Shown here piece by piece: positions 7,965 through 16,558 of a stretch of 64,000 nt of DNA. The DNA lies in NCBI GenBank assembly GCA_965277615.1, contig CBDIDG010000005.1, forward strand, positions 186,001 through 250,000, given 5' to 3'. Under the pieces are notes generated by a model. The model had not been told where the DNA came from, searched no databases, and was given only the letters and a program-made list of their open reading frames with translations. How positions within the stretch are numbered: the stretch's first letter is position 1; each line of letters starts with the position of its first letter. Source of the DNA: Bog-532 sp965277615. GTDB taxonomy: Bacteria > Actinomycetota > Actinomycetes > Streptosporangiales > Streptosporangiaceae. A program made the translations under genes and the position numbers.

Positions 7965-9778
7965 GCGGTGGCCAGCGCGGCGGCTACGCCAGCCAGGGCG
8001 GCGGCCTGCCAGGCGGCCGAGGTGATGGAGCGGGCCAACTGCTCGGCGTGGCTGGGGTCGACGGCGGCCAGGGCGCCGGCCACCGCGGCCAGCGCCGAGG
8101 CCCGGCGGTCGGTACCGGGGATGGACATGGCGCTCCGTTCGGCGTCGGCGATGACCCGGGTGGCGCGGGTGACGTCGAGGGCGGCCATGACCTTACCTAC
8201 GGCGGCCATGGCGGGGGCCCGGGCGCTGGCGCCGGGCAGCGGGCGGGCGAGCCGTTCGGCGTCGGCGATCAGGCGGCTGGCCCGGTCGGGGTCGGCGCCG
8301 AGGACCGCCTCGGCCAGCGCCGCCAGCGCCGACGCCTTCTGGTCGGGGGCGGGAATCGACTGGGCGACCTGTTCGGCGTGGTCGGGGTCGATGACCGCCA
8401 GCGCGGCGGTCACGTCGGCCAGCGCAGACGCCTGCTGGTCGCCGCCGGGCACCGACCGGGCGTCGCGTTCAGCGTCGGCGATCAGCTGGCTGGCCCGCCC
8501 GGCGTCACCAGCAGCCACGGTCGCGGCCACCCAGGCCAGCGCAGACGCCTTCCAGGCGGGTTCGGGCAGCGACTGGGCCACGGTTTCGGCGGCGTGGGCG
8601 TCGGTGATGGCTAGCGGGCCGCTCACCGCGGCCAGCGCCCGGGCCCGGGGCTCGGCGTCGCGGATCGACTCGGCCACCCGGCGGGCGTCGGCCACCAGCC
8701 GGGCCGCCCGGCCCGGGTCATCCGAGCGCACGGCCGAGGCCACCGCCAGCAGGGCCTGGGCCTTGGACTGGCTCTCGGGGACCGAATTAGCCACCCGCAG
8801 CGCTTCGGAGACCAAGCGGTCGACCTGCGCGCGGTCCACGTCCGGGCGGACCGGAGCTACCGGGGCGGGAACCGCCGCCACGGCCGGAGCGACCTCCAGC
8901 GCGGCCGGAGCCGCTGCCCTGGTCAACGCTGTCGACCGCCCCACGGACGGGAGCCGGGCCGGCGGGAGCCCCGCGGGCGGCGGTGCCGTCCGGACACCGA
9001 GGCTGGCGGCCGGAATCCGTGATCGTGAGCGCCCCGGCAGCGCGGCGTTGGCGGTGAAGGCGAACTCGCGGGCCGAGCCGGAGCCCTGCTCGCTGGGGGC
9101 GGGCAGGCCCTTGGCCAGCAGGCGCTCGCGCAGCGCGGGGTAGAGGTCGCCGAAGGTGAGCCAGGGCGCGCGGCCGGGCAGACCGGTCGCGACCAGATCG
9201 CGCAGCTCGGCGGTGAACGAGGTGCACGCCAAGTCCTGGCCGTCCCGGTCCGGGACGGCGGCGGGCTCGTCCCGGCCGGTGGCCGCCAGGGTGTAGCCGC
9301 CAGCCATCGGTGCGAGCGATTCAGGTCCGCCGCCGCCGGCCGTGGTGGCCTGGCCGCCGAAGCAGCAGTCCAGGATGGACAGCCGGGTGTGCGCGGGGCC
9401 GCCGCGCAACGTGCCGACCAGGGCCCGCCAGGGCAGGCCGCTGGTCTCGGGCCGGTCCGGATGGGTGGCGGTCACGCTCAGGCACAGCTCGCCGCCGGCC
9501 GAAAGCACGCCGTGCCCGACGTAGTAGAGCAGCAGCACGCCGGTGGTGGCCGCGGCCACCTCGGCGATCTCGGCGTTCAGTTCCTCGGCCGACAGCGGGT
9601 TGGCGATGACCCGGAGCTGGCCGGGGGGCCAGCCGCACAATTCCGGGTCCGCGAGCATCGATCGCATGGCCTGCAGGCTGTTGCGCGCGGCGCGGATCGG
9701 CGGCAGTTCCGCATACTCATAGGCCGACACACCGACGAGGATGGCCGACGAGCCCGGCGGGACGATAGCGTCAGCCAT
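7961..9778 (-). CDS. Caspase-like (peptidase C14) protein with C-terminal helical repeats
   Basis: The first ~140 residues form a caspase-fold domain: strand SAILVGVSAYEY, catalytic histidine His89 in YYVGHG, and the cysteine region LDCCFGG with Cys139 the likely nucleophile. A Pro/Arg/Ala-rich linker follows. From about residue 300 to the end come roughly eight or nine ~33-residue helical repeats (consensus A-ADAERxARSIPxxxxxASALAAVAAALAxxDPxxA). I chose ATG 9778 (605 aa) because the caspase strand follows directly. ATG 9823 would add 15 residues but has no Shine-Dalgarno. Bacterial caspases of this type are often tied to signalling or defence. Here the gene is the first of an operon of sugar-acid enzymes and overlaps the next start. 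The target is unknown. Confidence 0.85.
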   Translation of the reverse strand: MADAIVPPGSSAILVGVSAYEYAELPPIRAARNSLQAMRSMLADPELCGWPPGQLRVIANPLSAEELNAEIAEVAAATTGVLLLYYVGHGVLSAGGELCLSVTATHPDRPETSGLPWRALVGTLRGGPAHTRLSILDCCFGGQATTAGGGGPESLAPMAGGYTLAATGRDEPAAVPDRDGQDLACTSFTAELRDLVATGLPGRAPWLTFGDLYPALRERLLAKGLPAPSEQGSGSAREFAFTANAALPGRSRSRIPAASLGVRTAPPPAGLPPARLPSVGRSTALTRAAAPAALEVAPAVAAVPAPVAPVRPDVDRAQVDRLVSEALRVANSVPESQSKAQALLAVASAVRSDDPGRAARLVADARRVAESIRDAEPRARALAAVSGPLAITDAHAAETVAQSLPEPAWKASALAWVAATVAAGDAGRASQLIADAERDARSVPGGDQQASALADVTAALAVIDPDHAEQVAQSIPAPDQKASALAALAEAVLGADPDRASRLIADAERLARPLPGASARAPAMAAVGKVMAALDVTRATRVIADAERSAMSIPGTDRRASALAAVAGALAAVDPSHAEQLARSITSAAWQAAALAGVAAALATA

Positions 9779-9839
9779 CCCCGCCCGCCCCGGGCCGGGA
9801 GTTTCCGGGCCGGGCCCGGTCATGGACGTACGCGCTCAT
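9771..9839 (-). other. Possible 22-codon leader ORF ahead of the caspase-like gene
   Basis: An ATG at 9839 is preceded by AAGGGGGACCG, the best Shine-Dalgarno in this region. It opens a 22-residue frame (MSAYVHDRARPG...) that ends in TGA at 9773-9771, overlapping the ATG of the caspase-like gene as ATGGCTGA. It could couple translation; no homology is recognised. Confidence 0.35.
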
Positions 9840-9959
9840 CGGTCCCCCTTCCCACCGGATACCGCACGCCCAGGTTGGGAGCGGATGCCCGGATGGGCTT
9901 CTATCAGCTAAAACGCTGACATGATACGAGCCACCGGGGAGGGAGAGCGGTTCCGCCAC

Positions 9960-10034
9960 GGCCTTCGGCCGAATCAGCTGAGACGGCCTTCGGCCAAATC
10001 GGGTGAGACGGCCTTCCACCCGATCAGCTGAGAC
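9960..10034. repeat. Three imperfect 25-bp tandem repeats
   Basis: Units at 9960-9984, 9985-10009 and 10010-10034 share GGCCTTC at the left and TGAGAC at the right. The first two hold the self-complementary GGCCTTCGGCC, and units 1 and 3 hold CAGCTG. The array starts two bases after the stop of the secreted-protein gene (minus strand) and lies about 180 bp upstream of the caspase-like gene. It could form hairpins acting as a terminator. Confidence 0.85.
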
Positions 10035-10036
10035 GG

Positions 10037-10645
10037 TCAGCTGCCGGTGGGTGCGCCCAGCGTGAGGGTGATGGTGTTGCCCGGGCCGGGCAGCGTGAGG
10101 TTGATCAGCGCCGTGGCCAGCAGGCAGTGGGTGAACCTGGGGATGGTGTAGGTGCCGCTGACCGTGCCGCCGCTCAGGGCGTTGAACCCGGCCTGCGAGC
10201 TCAGCGTGATGGTGGCCGGGGTGACGGTCTGGCAGGCGTTGCCCACCGGGAGCGGGATACCGGCCACCTTCAGGCTGGTCAGCTTCAGGGTGATCTTCGA
10301 GGTGGCCTGAATGCCGCCGTCACTTTCCAGGGTGCCGGTGGTCGGCCCGCTCGGGACGAACTCGGTCGTGGCGGTGACCGGGACGAACCCCAGTTCGCTG
10401 AACGAGCCGGTGGCGGCGGGGAGGTTGATGCTGCCGGTGATCGCACTGGTGGTCAGGTCGGCCGAGGCGGCCAGCGTGCCCGGGCCGAGCGGGATCGAGG
10501 AGTGGATGGCGTTGATGTAGGTGCTGCCGCTGACCGGGTAGGTCAGGCTGACGCTGGTGTCGGCCGAGGCGGGGCTGATCCCCAGGCCCACCGCGCCGGC
10601 CACCGCCGCGGAAGTGAGCAGGATTCCGGCGAGCCGCTTGTTCAT
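10037..10645 (-). CDS. Secreted protein of unknown function
   Basis: This is a 202-residue exported protein. The signal peptide is clear: MNKRLAGILLTSAAVAGAVGLG followed by SPASA-D as the likely cleavage site. The mature part is rich in Ser, Thr, Gly and Val with alternating hydrophobic residues, suggesting an all-beta fold, and it has two cysteines (NACQTV and THCLLA) that could pair. I chose ATG 10645 because AGGA lies 10 bp upstream; the frame is open further but has no better start. A GTTAC-N6-GTAAC inverted repeat lies at 10695-10710 in its promoter. I do not recognise the family. Confidence 0.75.
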   Translation of the reverse strand: MNKRLAGILLTSAAVAGAVGLGISPASADTSVSLTYPVSGSTYINAIHSSIPLGPGTLAASADLTTSAITGSINLPAATGSFSELGFVPVTATTEFVPSGPTTGTLESDGGIQATSKITLKLTSLKVAGIPLPVGNACQTVTPATITLSSQAGFNALSGGTVSGTYTIPRFTHCLLATALINLTLPGPGNTITLTLGAPTGS

Positions 10646-10694
10646 GGTCATCACTTCCTGGTGAGGATTCGGATCCCCCGCGGTCAGCGCGTAC

Positions 10695-10710
10695 GTTACT
10701 GGCGCGTAAC
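10695..10710. promoter_or_regulatory. Inverted repeat GTTAC-N6-GTAAC, candidate operator
   Basis: A 5-bp perfect inverted repeat with a 6-bp spacer lies about 50 bp upstream of the secreted-protein start and 130 bp from the divergent mycothiol-type gene. The geometry fits a dimeric regulator. No regulator gene is adjacent. Confidence 0.3.
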
Positions 10711-10837
10711 AAGGCCGGCAAGAGCGTCCGGAGCGCCTTATCGGCTCTACGTCCGCGCCGCTCAAGAAGCGGTTATTTCCTTGTCAACAGGTGAGTGCCC
10801 GTGCGGGCGGCCCGCCCGCATTGGTTAACGTCGGGAC

Positions 10838-11503
10838 GTGGACGCGATCACCGAATGGACGAACACTCAGCGCCGGGTTGCCGAGCTGGTTGAGTCACTA
10901 GACGCAGAAGAAGCAGAGCGCAGCGTGCCGGCCTGCCCGGACTGGACCGTGACCCAGTTGCTGGCCCACATGGTCGGCCTCAACGCCGACGTGCTGGCGG
11001 GCGACGAGCCCGACGACCACAACCGCACCTGGACGCAGCGACAGGTCGACCGCCGGGCGGGCCGCGAGCCCACGGACCTGGTGGCCGAGTGGCTGGCCCT
11101 GACCCAGCCCATGCAGGACTGGATGCAGGAGCACGGCACCCGGCCGCTCCACGACGCGGTCATCCACGAGCAGGACATGCGCGGCGCGGTCGGCCGGCCC
11201 GGTGCCCGGGACACCGACGGCCTGGCCGCGGTCCGTGAGGCGATGGCGGAGCGGTTCGCGACCCGGGTCCGGGCGGCGCACCTGGCCCCGGTCGAGCTGC
11301 GCAGCCCGGCCTGGATCTTCAGCACCGGCGACGGCGACCCGGGCCTGGAGCTGTTCGCACCCGACTTCGACCTGGCCCGGGCGCTGATGACCCGCCGGAC
11401 CGCGGACCAGCTGCGGCAGTGGAGCACGGCCGGCACGGTCGACCCCTACCTGTCGGTGTTCGCCAGCCTGGGGCCGCTCCCGGACCGCCCCCTGCCCGAG
11501 TAA
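10838..11503 (+). CDS. Mycothiol-dependent maleylpyruvate isomerase-like protein (DinB/MDMPI fold)
   Basis: This 221-residue protein begins with the DinB-like four-helix bundle of the actinobacterial MDMPI family: CPDWTVTQLLAHMVGLNADV at residues 28-47 carries the first metal-binding histidine, and the second conserved histidine region is PLHDAVIHEQDMRGA. A C-terminal domain covers the last ~80 residues. Family members use mycothiol as cofactor in isomerase or transferase reactions, but this copy has no ring-cleavage pathway beside it, so its substrate is unknown. The start is GTG at 10838. The gene stands alone between a divergent secreted protein and adk. Confidence 0.82.
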   Translation: MDAITEWTNTQRRVAELVESLDAEEAERSVPACPDWTVTQLLAHMVGLNADVLAGDEPDDHNRTWTQRQVDRRAGREPTDLVAEWLALTQPMQDWMQEHGTRPLHDAVIHEQDMRGAVGRPGARDTDGLAAVREAMAERFATRVRAAHLAPVELRSPAWIFSTGDGDPGLELFAPDFDLARALMTRRTADQLRQWSTAGTVDPYLSVFASLGPLPDRPLPE

Positions 11504-11661
11504 CCGTGGCCCGGATGACCACGAACCAACGCGAGCGTGACCAGCGCGATATTGCTTAATGACGACGGAATGTAGGACGATCCAGAAATGGTTACGGTCA
11601 CCACAGGCAGCGGCAGCGGCGCCATTGCTTACCCTGCCGTGACGGAAAGACGAGGTGGCCG

Positions 11662-12261
11662 ATGCGCCTGCTGCTGATCGGAGCGCCGGGAGCCGGCAAA
11701 GGAACGCAGGCTGATCTGCTGTCCAAACGGTTCAACCTCGCTCATATCTCCAGTGGTGACCTGCTGCGCCAGCACGTGAAGGACCAGACCACGCTGGGGC
11801 AGCGGATCAAGGAATACGTCGACGCCGGTGACCTGGTGCCGGACGCGCTGGTCATGGACATGCTGCGCAAGCCCGTGGTCACCGCGTCCGAGGCCGGCGG
11901 TTACGTGCTGGACGGCTTCCCGCGCACGGTCGACCAGGCCAAGGCCGCGTTCGAGACCGCGCGCGAGCTTGGCGTCGAGGTCCAGGCCGCGGTGCACCTA
12001 GACGTGCCGGACGAGGAGCTGATCCGGCGGCTGCTGGCCCGCAGCCGCGGCTCGGACGACACCGAGGACGTCATCGCGCACCGGCTGCAGGTCTACCGCG
12101 AGATGACCATCCCGCTGCTGGACTACTACGCGAACCGGGAGTGGATGTTCGCCGTGGACGGCACCCGGTCCCCGGACGAGGTCCACCACGACATCGTGAG
12201 CCGTCTGGAGAAGATGGCCGCCTTCGCCCCCTCGGCCGACCAGGACGTGGCCACCGCTTAA
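11662..12261 (+). CDS. adk: Adenylate kinase (short-LID form)
   Basis: Adenylate kinase catalyses ATP + AMP to 2 ADP in the cytosol. The 199-residue protein has the P-loop GAPGAGKGTQ (7-16), the AMP-binding SSGDLLR and DGFPRTVDQA motifs, and the LID arginines in RLLARSRGSDD. The LID insert is short and has no zinc cysteines, as is usual in actinobacterial enzymes. It is not next to secY and the ribosomal genes, where the housekeeping adk normally lies, so it may be a second copy; this cannot be settled from the window. Its stop shares the bases TTAA with the convergent SRPBCC gene stop. Confidence 0.93.
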   Translation: MRLLLIGAPGAGKGTQADLLSKRFNLAHISSGDLLRQHVKDQTTLGQRIKEYVDAGDLVPDALVMDMLRKPVVTASEAGGYVLDGFPRTVDQAKAAFETARELGVEVQAAVHLDVPDEELIRRLLARSRGSDDTEDVIAHRLQVYREMTIPLLDYYANREWMFAVDGTRSPDEVHHDIVSRLEKMAAFAPSADQDVATA

Positions 12262-12671
12262 GAGCTGGCCGCAGCGGGCAGGCGCCCGAGCTGGTGCTCC
12301 CAGCCGGCGCGGTGGCCGTCGATGTGGGTGGACGGCAAGCCCCGGTGCGTCAGCACGACCATCGTGTCGCTGCCGTCCGGGGTCAGCACGACCTCTACGG
12401 TCGAACCGCCGGGCGGCAGCGTGTCGCTGCCGGGGATGCCCCAGCTGAACACGACGCGGTACGGCGGGTCGACGGTGATGTAGGCACCGCGGGCGAGGGC
12501 GTCGCCCATGTCGAGCGAGAACACGCCGCCGGGTTGCGGGTCGAGCTCGGCCCGGTTGCCGATCCAGGTGACGATGAGGGCGGGGTCGGTGAAGTACGGG
12601 AACACAACCTCGGGCGATGCCTTGATGTGCTCGGTGGCGACGATGACGTCGTTGCGGATCTCGGCGGTCAC
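12258..12671 (-). CDS. SRPBCC (AHSA1-like) domain protein
   Basis: This 137-residue START/Bet v1-type fold protein has the family pattern HIKASPEVVFPYFTDPALIVTWIG at the start and HRGLPSTHIDGHRAGWEHQLGRL at the end. Such proteins bind hydrophobic ligands; function is usually unassigned. It is the last gene of a three-gene operon: its start overlaps the ArsR stop, and another SRPBCC gene lies upstream. The ArsR-SRPBCC arrangement is common in actinobacteria and suggests that ArsR controls these ligand-binding partners. Confidence 0.85.
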   Translation of the reverse strand: MTAEIRNDVIVATEHIKASPEVVFPYFTDPALIVTWIGNRAELDPQPGGVFSLDMGDALARGAYITVDPPYRVVFSWGIPGSDTLPPGGSTVEVVLTPDGSDTMVVLTHRGLPSTHIDGHRAGWEHQLGRLPAAASS

Positions 12672-13045
12672 GACTGGCTCTCCGGTGGCCGGGGATGGGC
12701 CGTCTCGACAGCCTTCTTGAGGCGGCTGAGGGCATCGGGCCAGAACTCGGAGAGCAGCTCGCGCACCGGCTCAAGCGACTCGTGGTGCAGTGTGTAGAGA
12801 CGGCGGGTTCCCTCACGGCGCTCGACAAGGAGGCCGGCCTGCTTGAGCACGCCGATGTGCTGGCTGACCGCCTGCTGGGTGAGGGTGAAGTGCGCCGCGA
12901 TCCGGCCCGCGGGCAGCTCGGTGTGCTGGACCAGGCGCAGGATCTGCCGGCGGTGCGGGTCGGCGAGCGCCCGCAGCACCGCGTCGGGTGCCGCAGACGC
13001 GGGCGGCTTCGACTCGTCCAGGGATCCAGCCGACACACCCTTCAT
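12668..13045 (-). CDS. ArsR family winged-helix regulator
   Basis: This is a 125-residue ArsR/SmtB-type repressor. The winged helix spans about residues 20-90, with RRQILRLVQHTELPAGRIAAHF and the recognition helix QQAVSQHIGVLKQAGLL. No metal-binding CxC motif is visible in helix 3, so it probably does not sense metal. It lies between two SRPBCC genes, overlapping the downstream one by 4 bp and 6 bp from the upstream one. A perfect 12-bp palindrome at 13544-13555 in the operon promoter is its likely operator. Confidence 0.9.
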   Translation of the reverse strand: MKGVSAGSLDESKPPASAAPDAVLRALADPHRRQILRLVQHTELPAGRIAAHFTLTQQAVSQHIGVLKQAGLLVERREGTRRLYTLHHESLEPVRELLSEFWPDALSRLKKAVETAHPRPPESQS

Positions 13046-13051
13046 GGTGTC

Positions 13052-13513
13052 TCAGGCCCCAAACGGGGTGCCGGTGCCGGTTTCGGCGAAGGTCTCGATG
13101 CTCGCCATGAAGTACGTCCAGGCGGCGAAGCAGTCGCCCCAGCACTCGAGCTGCGGGGTCATGCCGACGTGCCGGAAGCGGAGCTCGGTGCCGGTCCCAG
13201 CGGGGACGATGTCGAACTCCATGGTCGTTCCGAGCCACTCCTGAGTGTGTCCGGTGGGTGTGATCCCGTCGGGCGCAATCGACTCCCAGACCACGCGGGT
13301 GGGGCCGGACTCGAGGACGCGCATCGTATTGACGCCGTGCTCGCCGAAGCTCGTGGTGAGCGTGCCGCCGACCGCTCCGTCACCCGCGGTTGGGCCCCAC
13401 CAGCGACTGACGCCGACGGCGGAGGTGAAAAGGGCCAACACGGTGGCCGGGCTGGCCGGGAGGTTCAGGACCGCGGTGAAGTCCTCGGTCCGCGCGCTGG
13501 TCGTGCTGGTCAT
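13052..13513 (-). CDS. SRPBCC domain protein
   Basis: This 153-residue AHSA1-type protein starts at ATG 13513, chosen because AGAGGAG lies 8 bp upstream; an in-frame start six codons earlier has no such site. The pattern SPATVLALFTSAVGVSRWWG near the N-terminus and TPQLECWGDCFAAWTYFMAS near the C-terminus is typical. It is the first gene of the SRPBCC-ArsR-SRPBCC operon. A ligand-binding or hydrolysis-related role is inferred from the fold only. Confidence 0.85.
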   Translation of the reverse strand: MTSTTSARTEDFTAVLNLPASPATVLALFTSAVGVSRWWGPTAGDGAVGGTLTTSFGEHGVNTMRVLESGPTRVVWESIAPDGITPTGHTQEWLGTTMEFDIVPAGTGTELRFRHVGMTPQLECWGDCFAAWTYFMASIETFAETGTGTPFGA

Positions 13514-13543
13514 CGTGAGCTCCTCTAGCATCTACAAACATTT

Positions 13544-13555
13544 ACTTGTACAAGT
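13544..13555. promoter_or_regulatory. Perfect palindrome ACTTGTACAAGT, likely ArsR operator
   Basis: This 12-bp perfect palindrome lies 31 bp upstream of the first gene of the ArsR operon, inside an AT-rich island in GC-rich DNA. Position and symmetry fit an ArsR autoregulatory site. Confidence 0.5.
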
Positions 13556-13624
13556 CGTTGGCTGTAAATTAGCCCGAGCGCTGCCGCTTGTCAAGAGATG
13601 GCGCTCACTGCTGGTCGCCGCCGG

Positions 13625-16558
13625 CTACATACGCTCCAGCGGCTCGAACGTCACGCTGAACGTGGCGGGCCCCGCGTCCAGACGATGGGCGGGCAAGACC
13701 CCGGGTCCGCACGAACCGGTGCCGAGCCCGTTGTGGGCGTGATCAATATTTATAAAAAGGTGGTCCCGGGGCGTGAGCTCGCTGGGATGCCGCGCCGCAT
13801 CCAGGTCACCGGCCGTCCAGCGGTGCACGCTGATGTTGGCCACCGGGTCGGCGGTGACGCGCAACCCCGCCCCGGCATCGTCGGTGACCTGAGCCCAGCG
13901 CACGTCGGCCCGGTTCCCGTTCTCCTGCGGGAACACGTACGGCGTCTGCAGCTCGGCCACGGTGGCCCGGAACCGGCCCACCCGGGCCGCGCGGCGCGAG
14001 TCACGGTAGGCCTCACCCGGGCCGAGACCGAACCACTCCACCTGGTCCAGTTCGGCCGGCAACGCCATCAGCAACCCAAGCCGGGGCAGCGGCACCGGCC
14101 AGGTCCCGTCGGGCCCGTCGAGTTCGACGTGGACGGTCAGGCCCAGCACCGGCCCGGTGGCGGCCCAGCGGTAGGTAGCCCGCAGGCCGAGACGGCTGGC
14201 GGCCGGCGCGACCCGGGTCCGCACCAGTAGCTCGTCCGGGCCAGCGGTGACCTCCCCCACCCGGTGTTCCATCCGGTGCAGGCCCAGCTCGCGCCAGGCC
14301 AGCTCGTTCTGCTCGCCCGAGAACCAGCGGTCATTGTCGATCGGCGCCCGCCACAGGTCGAGGCGGGGCCCGTCGACGGCCAGCGAGCCCAGGCTGGTCA
14401 GCGTTCCGTCGCCCGGGTCGAAGACCCCCGGGCCGACCCAGATCGCTCCGGCCGTGACCGTCACGGGGGTGGGCGCGATAGCGACCGCGGCCGGCGCCGG
14501 CGGCGGTGTACCGTCCACCCGGAACTGGCCCCAGCCAACCTCGTGGCCCGCGGCCGCCCACGGACACCAGTTGGCCAGCGCCGCCCGCACGGTCAGCCAG
14601 ATCTCCCCGCCGTCTTGGCCAACGGGCGGGACGGCGGGAAGCGGCACGGTCACCGACTCGCCGGGCCCGACGTCGGGGACGTCCAGCGAACCGGCCGCGA
14701 CCGGCTCGCCCTCCACCTCTGCCGACCAGGTGAAGTTCAGATGGCTCAGGCCCAGGAAGTCGTAGCGGTTGGAGATCCGCAGCCGGTCGCCGTCGCGGCT
14801 GATCCGCACCGGCTCGATGACCTTCTGGTACTCCAGCAGGCCCGGGGACGGCGTCCGATCCGGGAACAGCAGCCCGTCGGCGACGAAGTTGCCGTCGTGC
14901 AGCGGCTCGCCGAAGTCGCCGCCGTAGCCGTAGAACTCACCCCGCTCGTCCCGGGTCCGCAGGCCGTGGTCGATCCATTCCCAGATGAACCCGCCCTGGC
15001 AGCGCGGGTACCGGTCGAACAGCTCCTGGTACTCGCTCAGGCCACCCGGGCCGTTGCCCATGGCGTGGCCGTACTCGCACAGCAGGAACGGCATGGCGCG
15101 GCGGCGCGCGTCCAGCTCCGGGTCGTCCAGCGGCTCCTCCCGGCCCTGGCCGATCAGCTCGACCTCCGCGTGCGGGGTGTACATCCGGCTGTACACGTCG
15201 ACGTCGCGGGCGGTGAAGTCGCGTTCGTAGTGCAGCGGCCGGGACGGGTCGCGGCGGCGGGCCCAGCCGGCCATGGCGGACAGGTTCTGGCCGCTGCCGC
15301 TCTCGTTGCCGAGCGACCACAGCACGATGCTGGGGTGGTTCTTGTCCCGCTCGACCATCCGCTGCATCCGGCTGACCAGGGCCTGCCGCCAGTCCGGCTG
15401 GCCGGCCGGGTTGTCCGGCGCTGGCTCCGGGCTCTGGCCCAGGAACCCGTGGGTTTCCAGGTCGCACTCGTCGATGACGTAGAGCCCGTACTCGTCGCAC
15501 AGCTCCAGGAACCGCGGATCGGGCGGGTAGTGGCTGGTCCGGACGCTGTTGATGTTGTGCTGCTTCATGAGCAGCACGTCCTGGCGCATAGGTGTCTCGG
15601 TGAGGGCCCGGCCGCGGTCGGGATCGAACTCGTGCCGGTTCACCCCACGGAACAGCACCCGCCGCCCGTTCACGGTCAGGATCCCGTCGCGGATGGCCAC
15701 GGTGCGGAAGCCGATCCGCAGCGGCACGGTCTCCGCGGCGGTGACGAGCGCGCCGTGGTAGCGCCGGGGCGATTCGGCCGACCAGGGCTCGACCGCGGGC
15801 ACGGTCACGGTTTCCCCGGCCGCCGCGTCGATGTCCAGCTCCGGCACGGTGACCCGGGCCGGGCCAGCAGGATCATACGGCGCGTCCACCTCGACGCGCA
15901 GCGTGCCCGAGCCGGTGCCGTGGTCGTAGTCCGCGTGCACGAAGTAGTCGCGGACGCCGCCCTCGGGCCGGGCCAGCAGCATCACCCGGCGGAAGATGCC
16001 GGACAGCCACCACATGTCCTGGTCCTCCAGGTAGCTGCCGGACGACCACTGGTGCACCCGGACCGCGAGCAGGTTTCCCTCGCCCGCCGGGCCGAGCACA
16101 CCGGTCACGTCGAACTCGGCCGGCAGCCGGCTGCCGGAGATGACTCCGAGCTCGGTTCCGTTCAGCCAGACCCGGGCGCACGAGTCCACCCCGTCGAAGC
16201 GGAGCACGACCCGGCCCGCAGGCCAGCCGGGCGGCACGCTGAACCGGACCCGGTAATCCCCGGTCGGGTTGTCCGTCGGCACCCGGGGCGGGTCCACCGG
16301 GAACGGGTACCGGATGTTGGTGTAGGCCGGGGCGCCGTAGCCGTGCAGCTGCCAGTGCGACGGGACCGGCAGCGTGGCCCAGTCCCCGTCGCCCGCCGAC
16401 GGCTGGGCGAAATCAGCCGGCCCATCGGCCCGCGGCGACCAGCGGAACTTCCAGTCCCCGGACAGGTCCAGCCCCGGCGCACTGGACCGGAACCAGGCTC
16501 GGGGCGGCTCCGCACCGGCCCACGGGTGGAACTGCTCCCAGTACGGCGCCTCGGTCAC
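13625..16558 (-). CDS. GH2 beta-galactosidase (LacZ type, five-domain)
   Basis: At 977 residues this matches long LacZ-type beta-galactosidases. It has the sugar-binding jelly-roll domain, the immunoglobulin-like domain, the TIM barrel with acid/base Glu in LWSLGNESGSG and nucleophile Glu in LCEYGHAMGNG, and the C-terminal Bgal_small_N domain (residues ~700-970, with RWFSGEQNELAWRELGL). The signature NRHEFDPDRGRA is present. There is no signal peptide, so it hydrolyses imported beta-galactosides in the cytosol. The start is GTG at 16558 behind GGGAGATGCC. It is divergent from the KDPG aldolase gene with only an 80-bp gap, so the two promoters are back to back and may share control. Confidence 0.95.
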   Translation of the reverse strand: MTEAPYWEQFHPWAGAEPPRAWFRSSAPGLDLSGDWKFRWSPRADGPADFAQPSAGDGDWATLPVPSHWQLHGYGAPAYTNIRYPFPVDPPRVPTDNPTGDYRVRFSVPPGWPAGRVVLRFDGVDSCARVWLNGTELGVISGSRLPAEFDVTGVLGPAGEGNLLAVRVHQWSSGSYLEDQDMWWLSGIFRRVMLLARPEGGVRDYFVHADYDHGTGSGTLRVEVDAPYDPAGPARVTVPELDIDAAAGETVTVPAVEPWSAESPRRYHGALVTAAETVPLRIGFRTVAIRDGILTVNGRRVLFRGVNRHEFDPDRGRALTETPMRQDVLLMKQHNINSVRTSHYPPDPRFLELCDEYGLYVIDECDLETHGFLGQSPEPAPDNPAGQPDWRQALVSRMQRMVERDKNHPSIVLWSLGNESGSGQNLSAMAGWARRRDPSRPLHYERDFTARDVDVYSRMYTPHAEVELIGQGREEPLDDPELDARRRAMPFLLCEYGHAMGNGPGGLSEYQELFDRYPRCQGGFIWEWIDHGLRTRDERGEFYGYGGDFGEPLHDGNFVADGLLFPDRTPSPGLLEYQKVIEPVRISRDGDRLRISNRYDFLGLSHLNFTWSAEVEGEPVAAGSLDVPDVGPGESVTVPLPAVPPVGQDGGEIWLTVRAALANWCPWAAAGHEVGWGQFRVDGTPPPAPAAVAIAPTPVTVTAGAIWVGPGVFDPGDGTLTSLGSLAVDGPRLDLWRAPIDNDRWFSGEQNELAWRELGLHRMEHRVGEVTAGPDELLVRTRVAPAASRLGLRATYRWAATGPVLGLTVHVELDGPDGTWPVPLPRLGLLMALPAELDQVEWFGLGPGEAYRDSRRAARVGRFRATVAELQTPYVFPQENGNRADVRWAQVTDDAGAGLRVTADPVANISVHRWTAGDLDAARHPSELTPRDHLFINIDHAHNGLGTGSCGPGVLPAHRLDAGPATFSVTFEPLERM

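Noticed and set aside
9960..10034. Possible CRISPR array
   Set aside because: The repeats are directly adjacent with no spacers, only three imperfect copies are present, and no cas genes are near.
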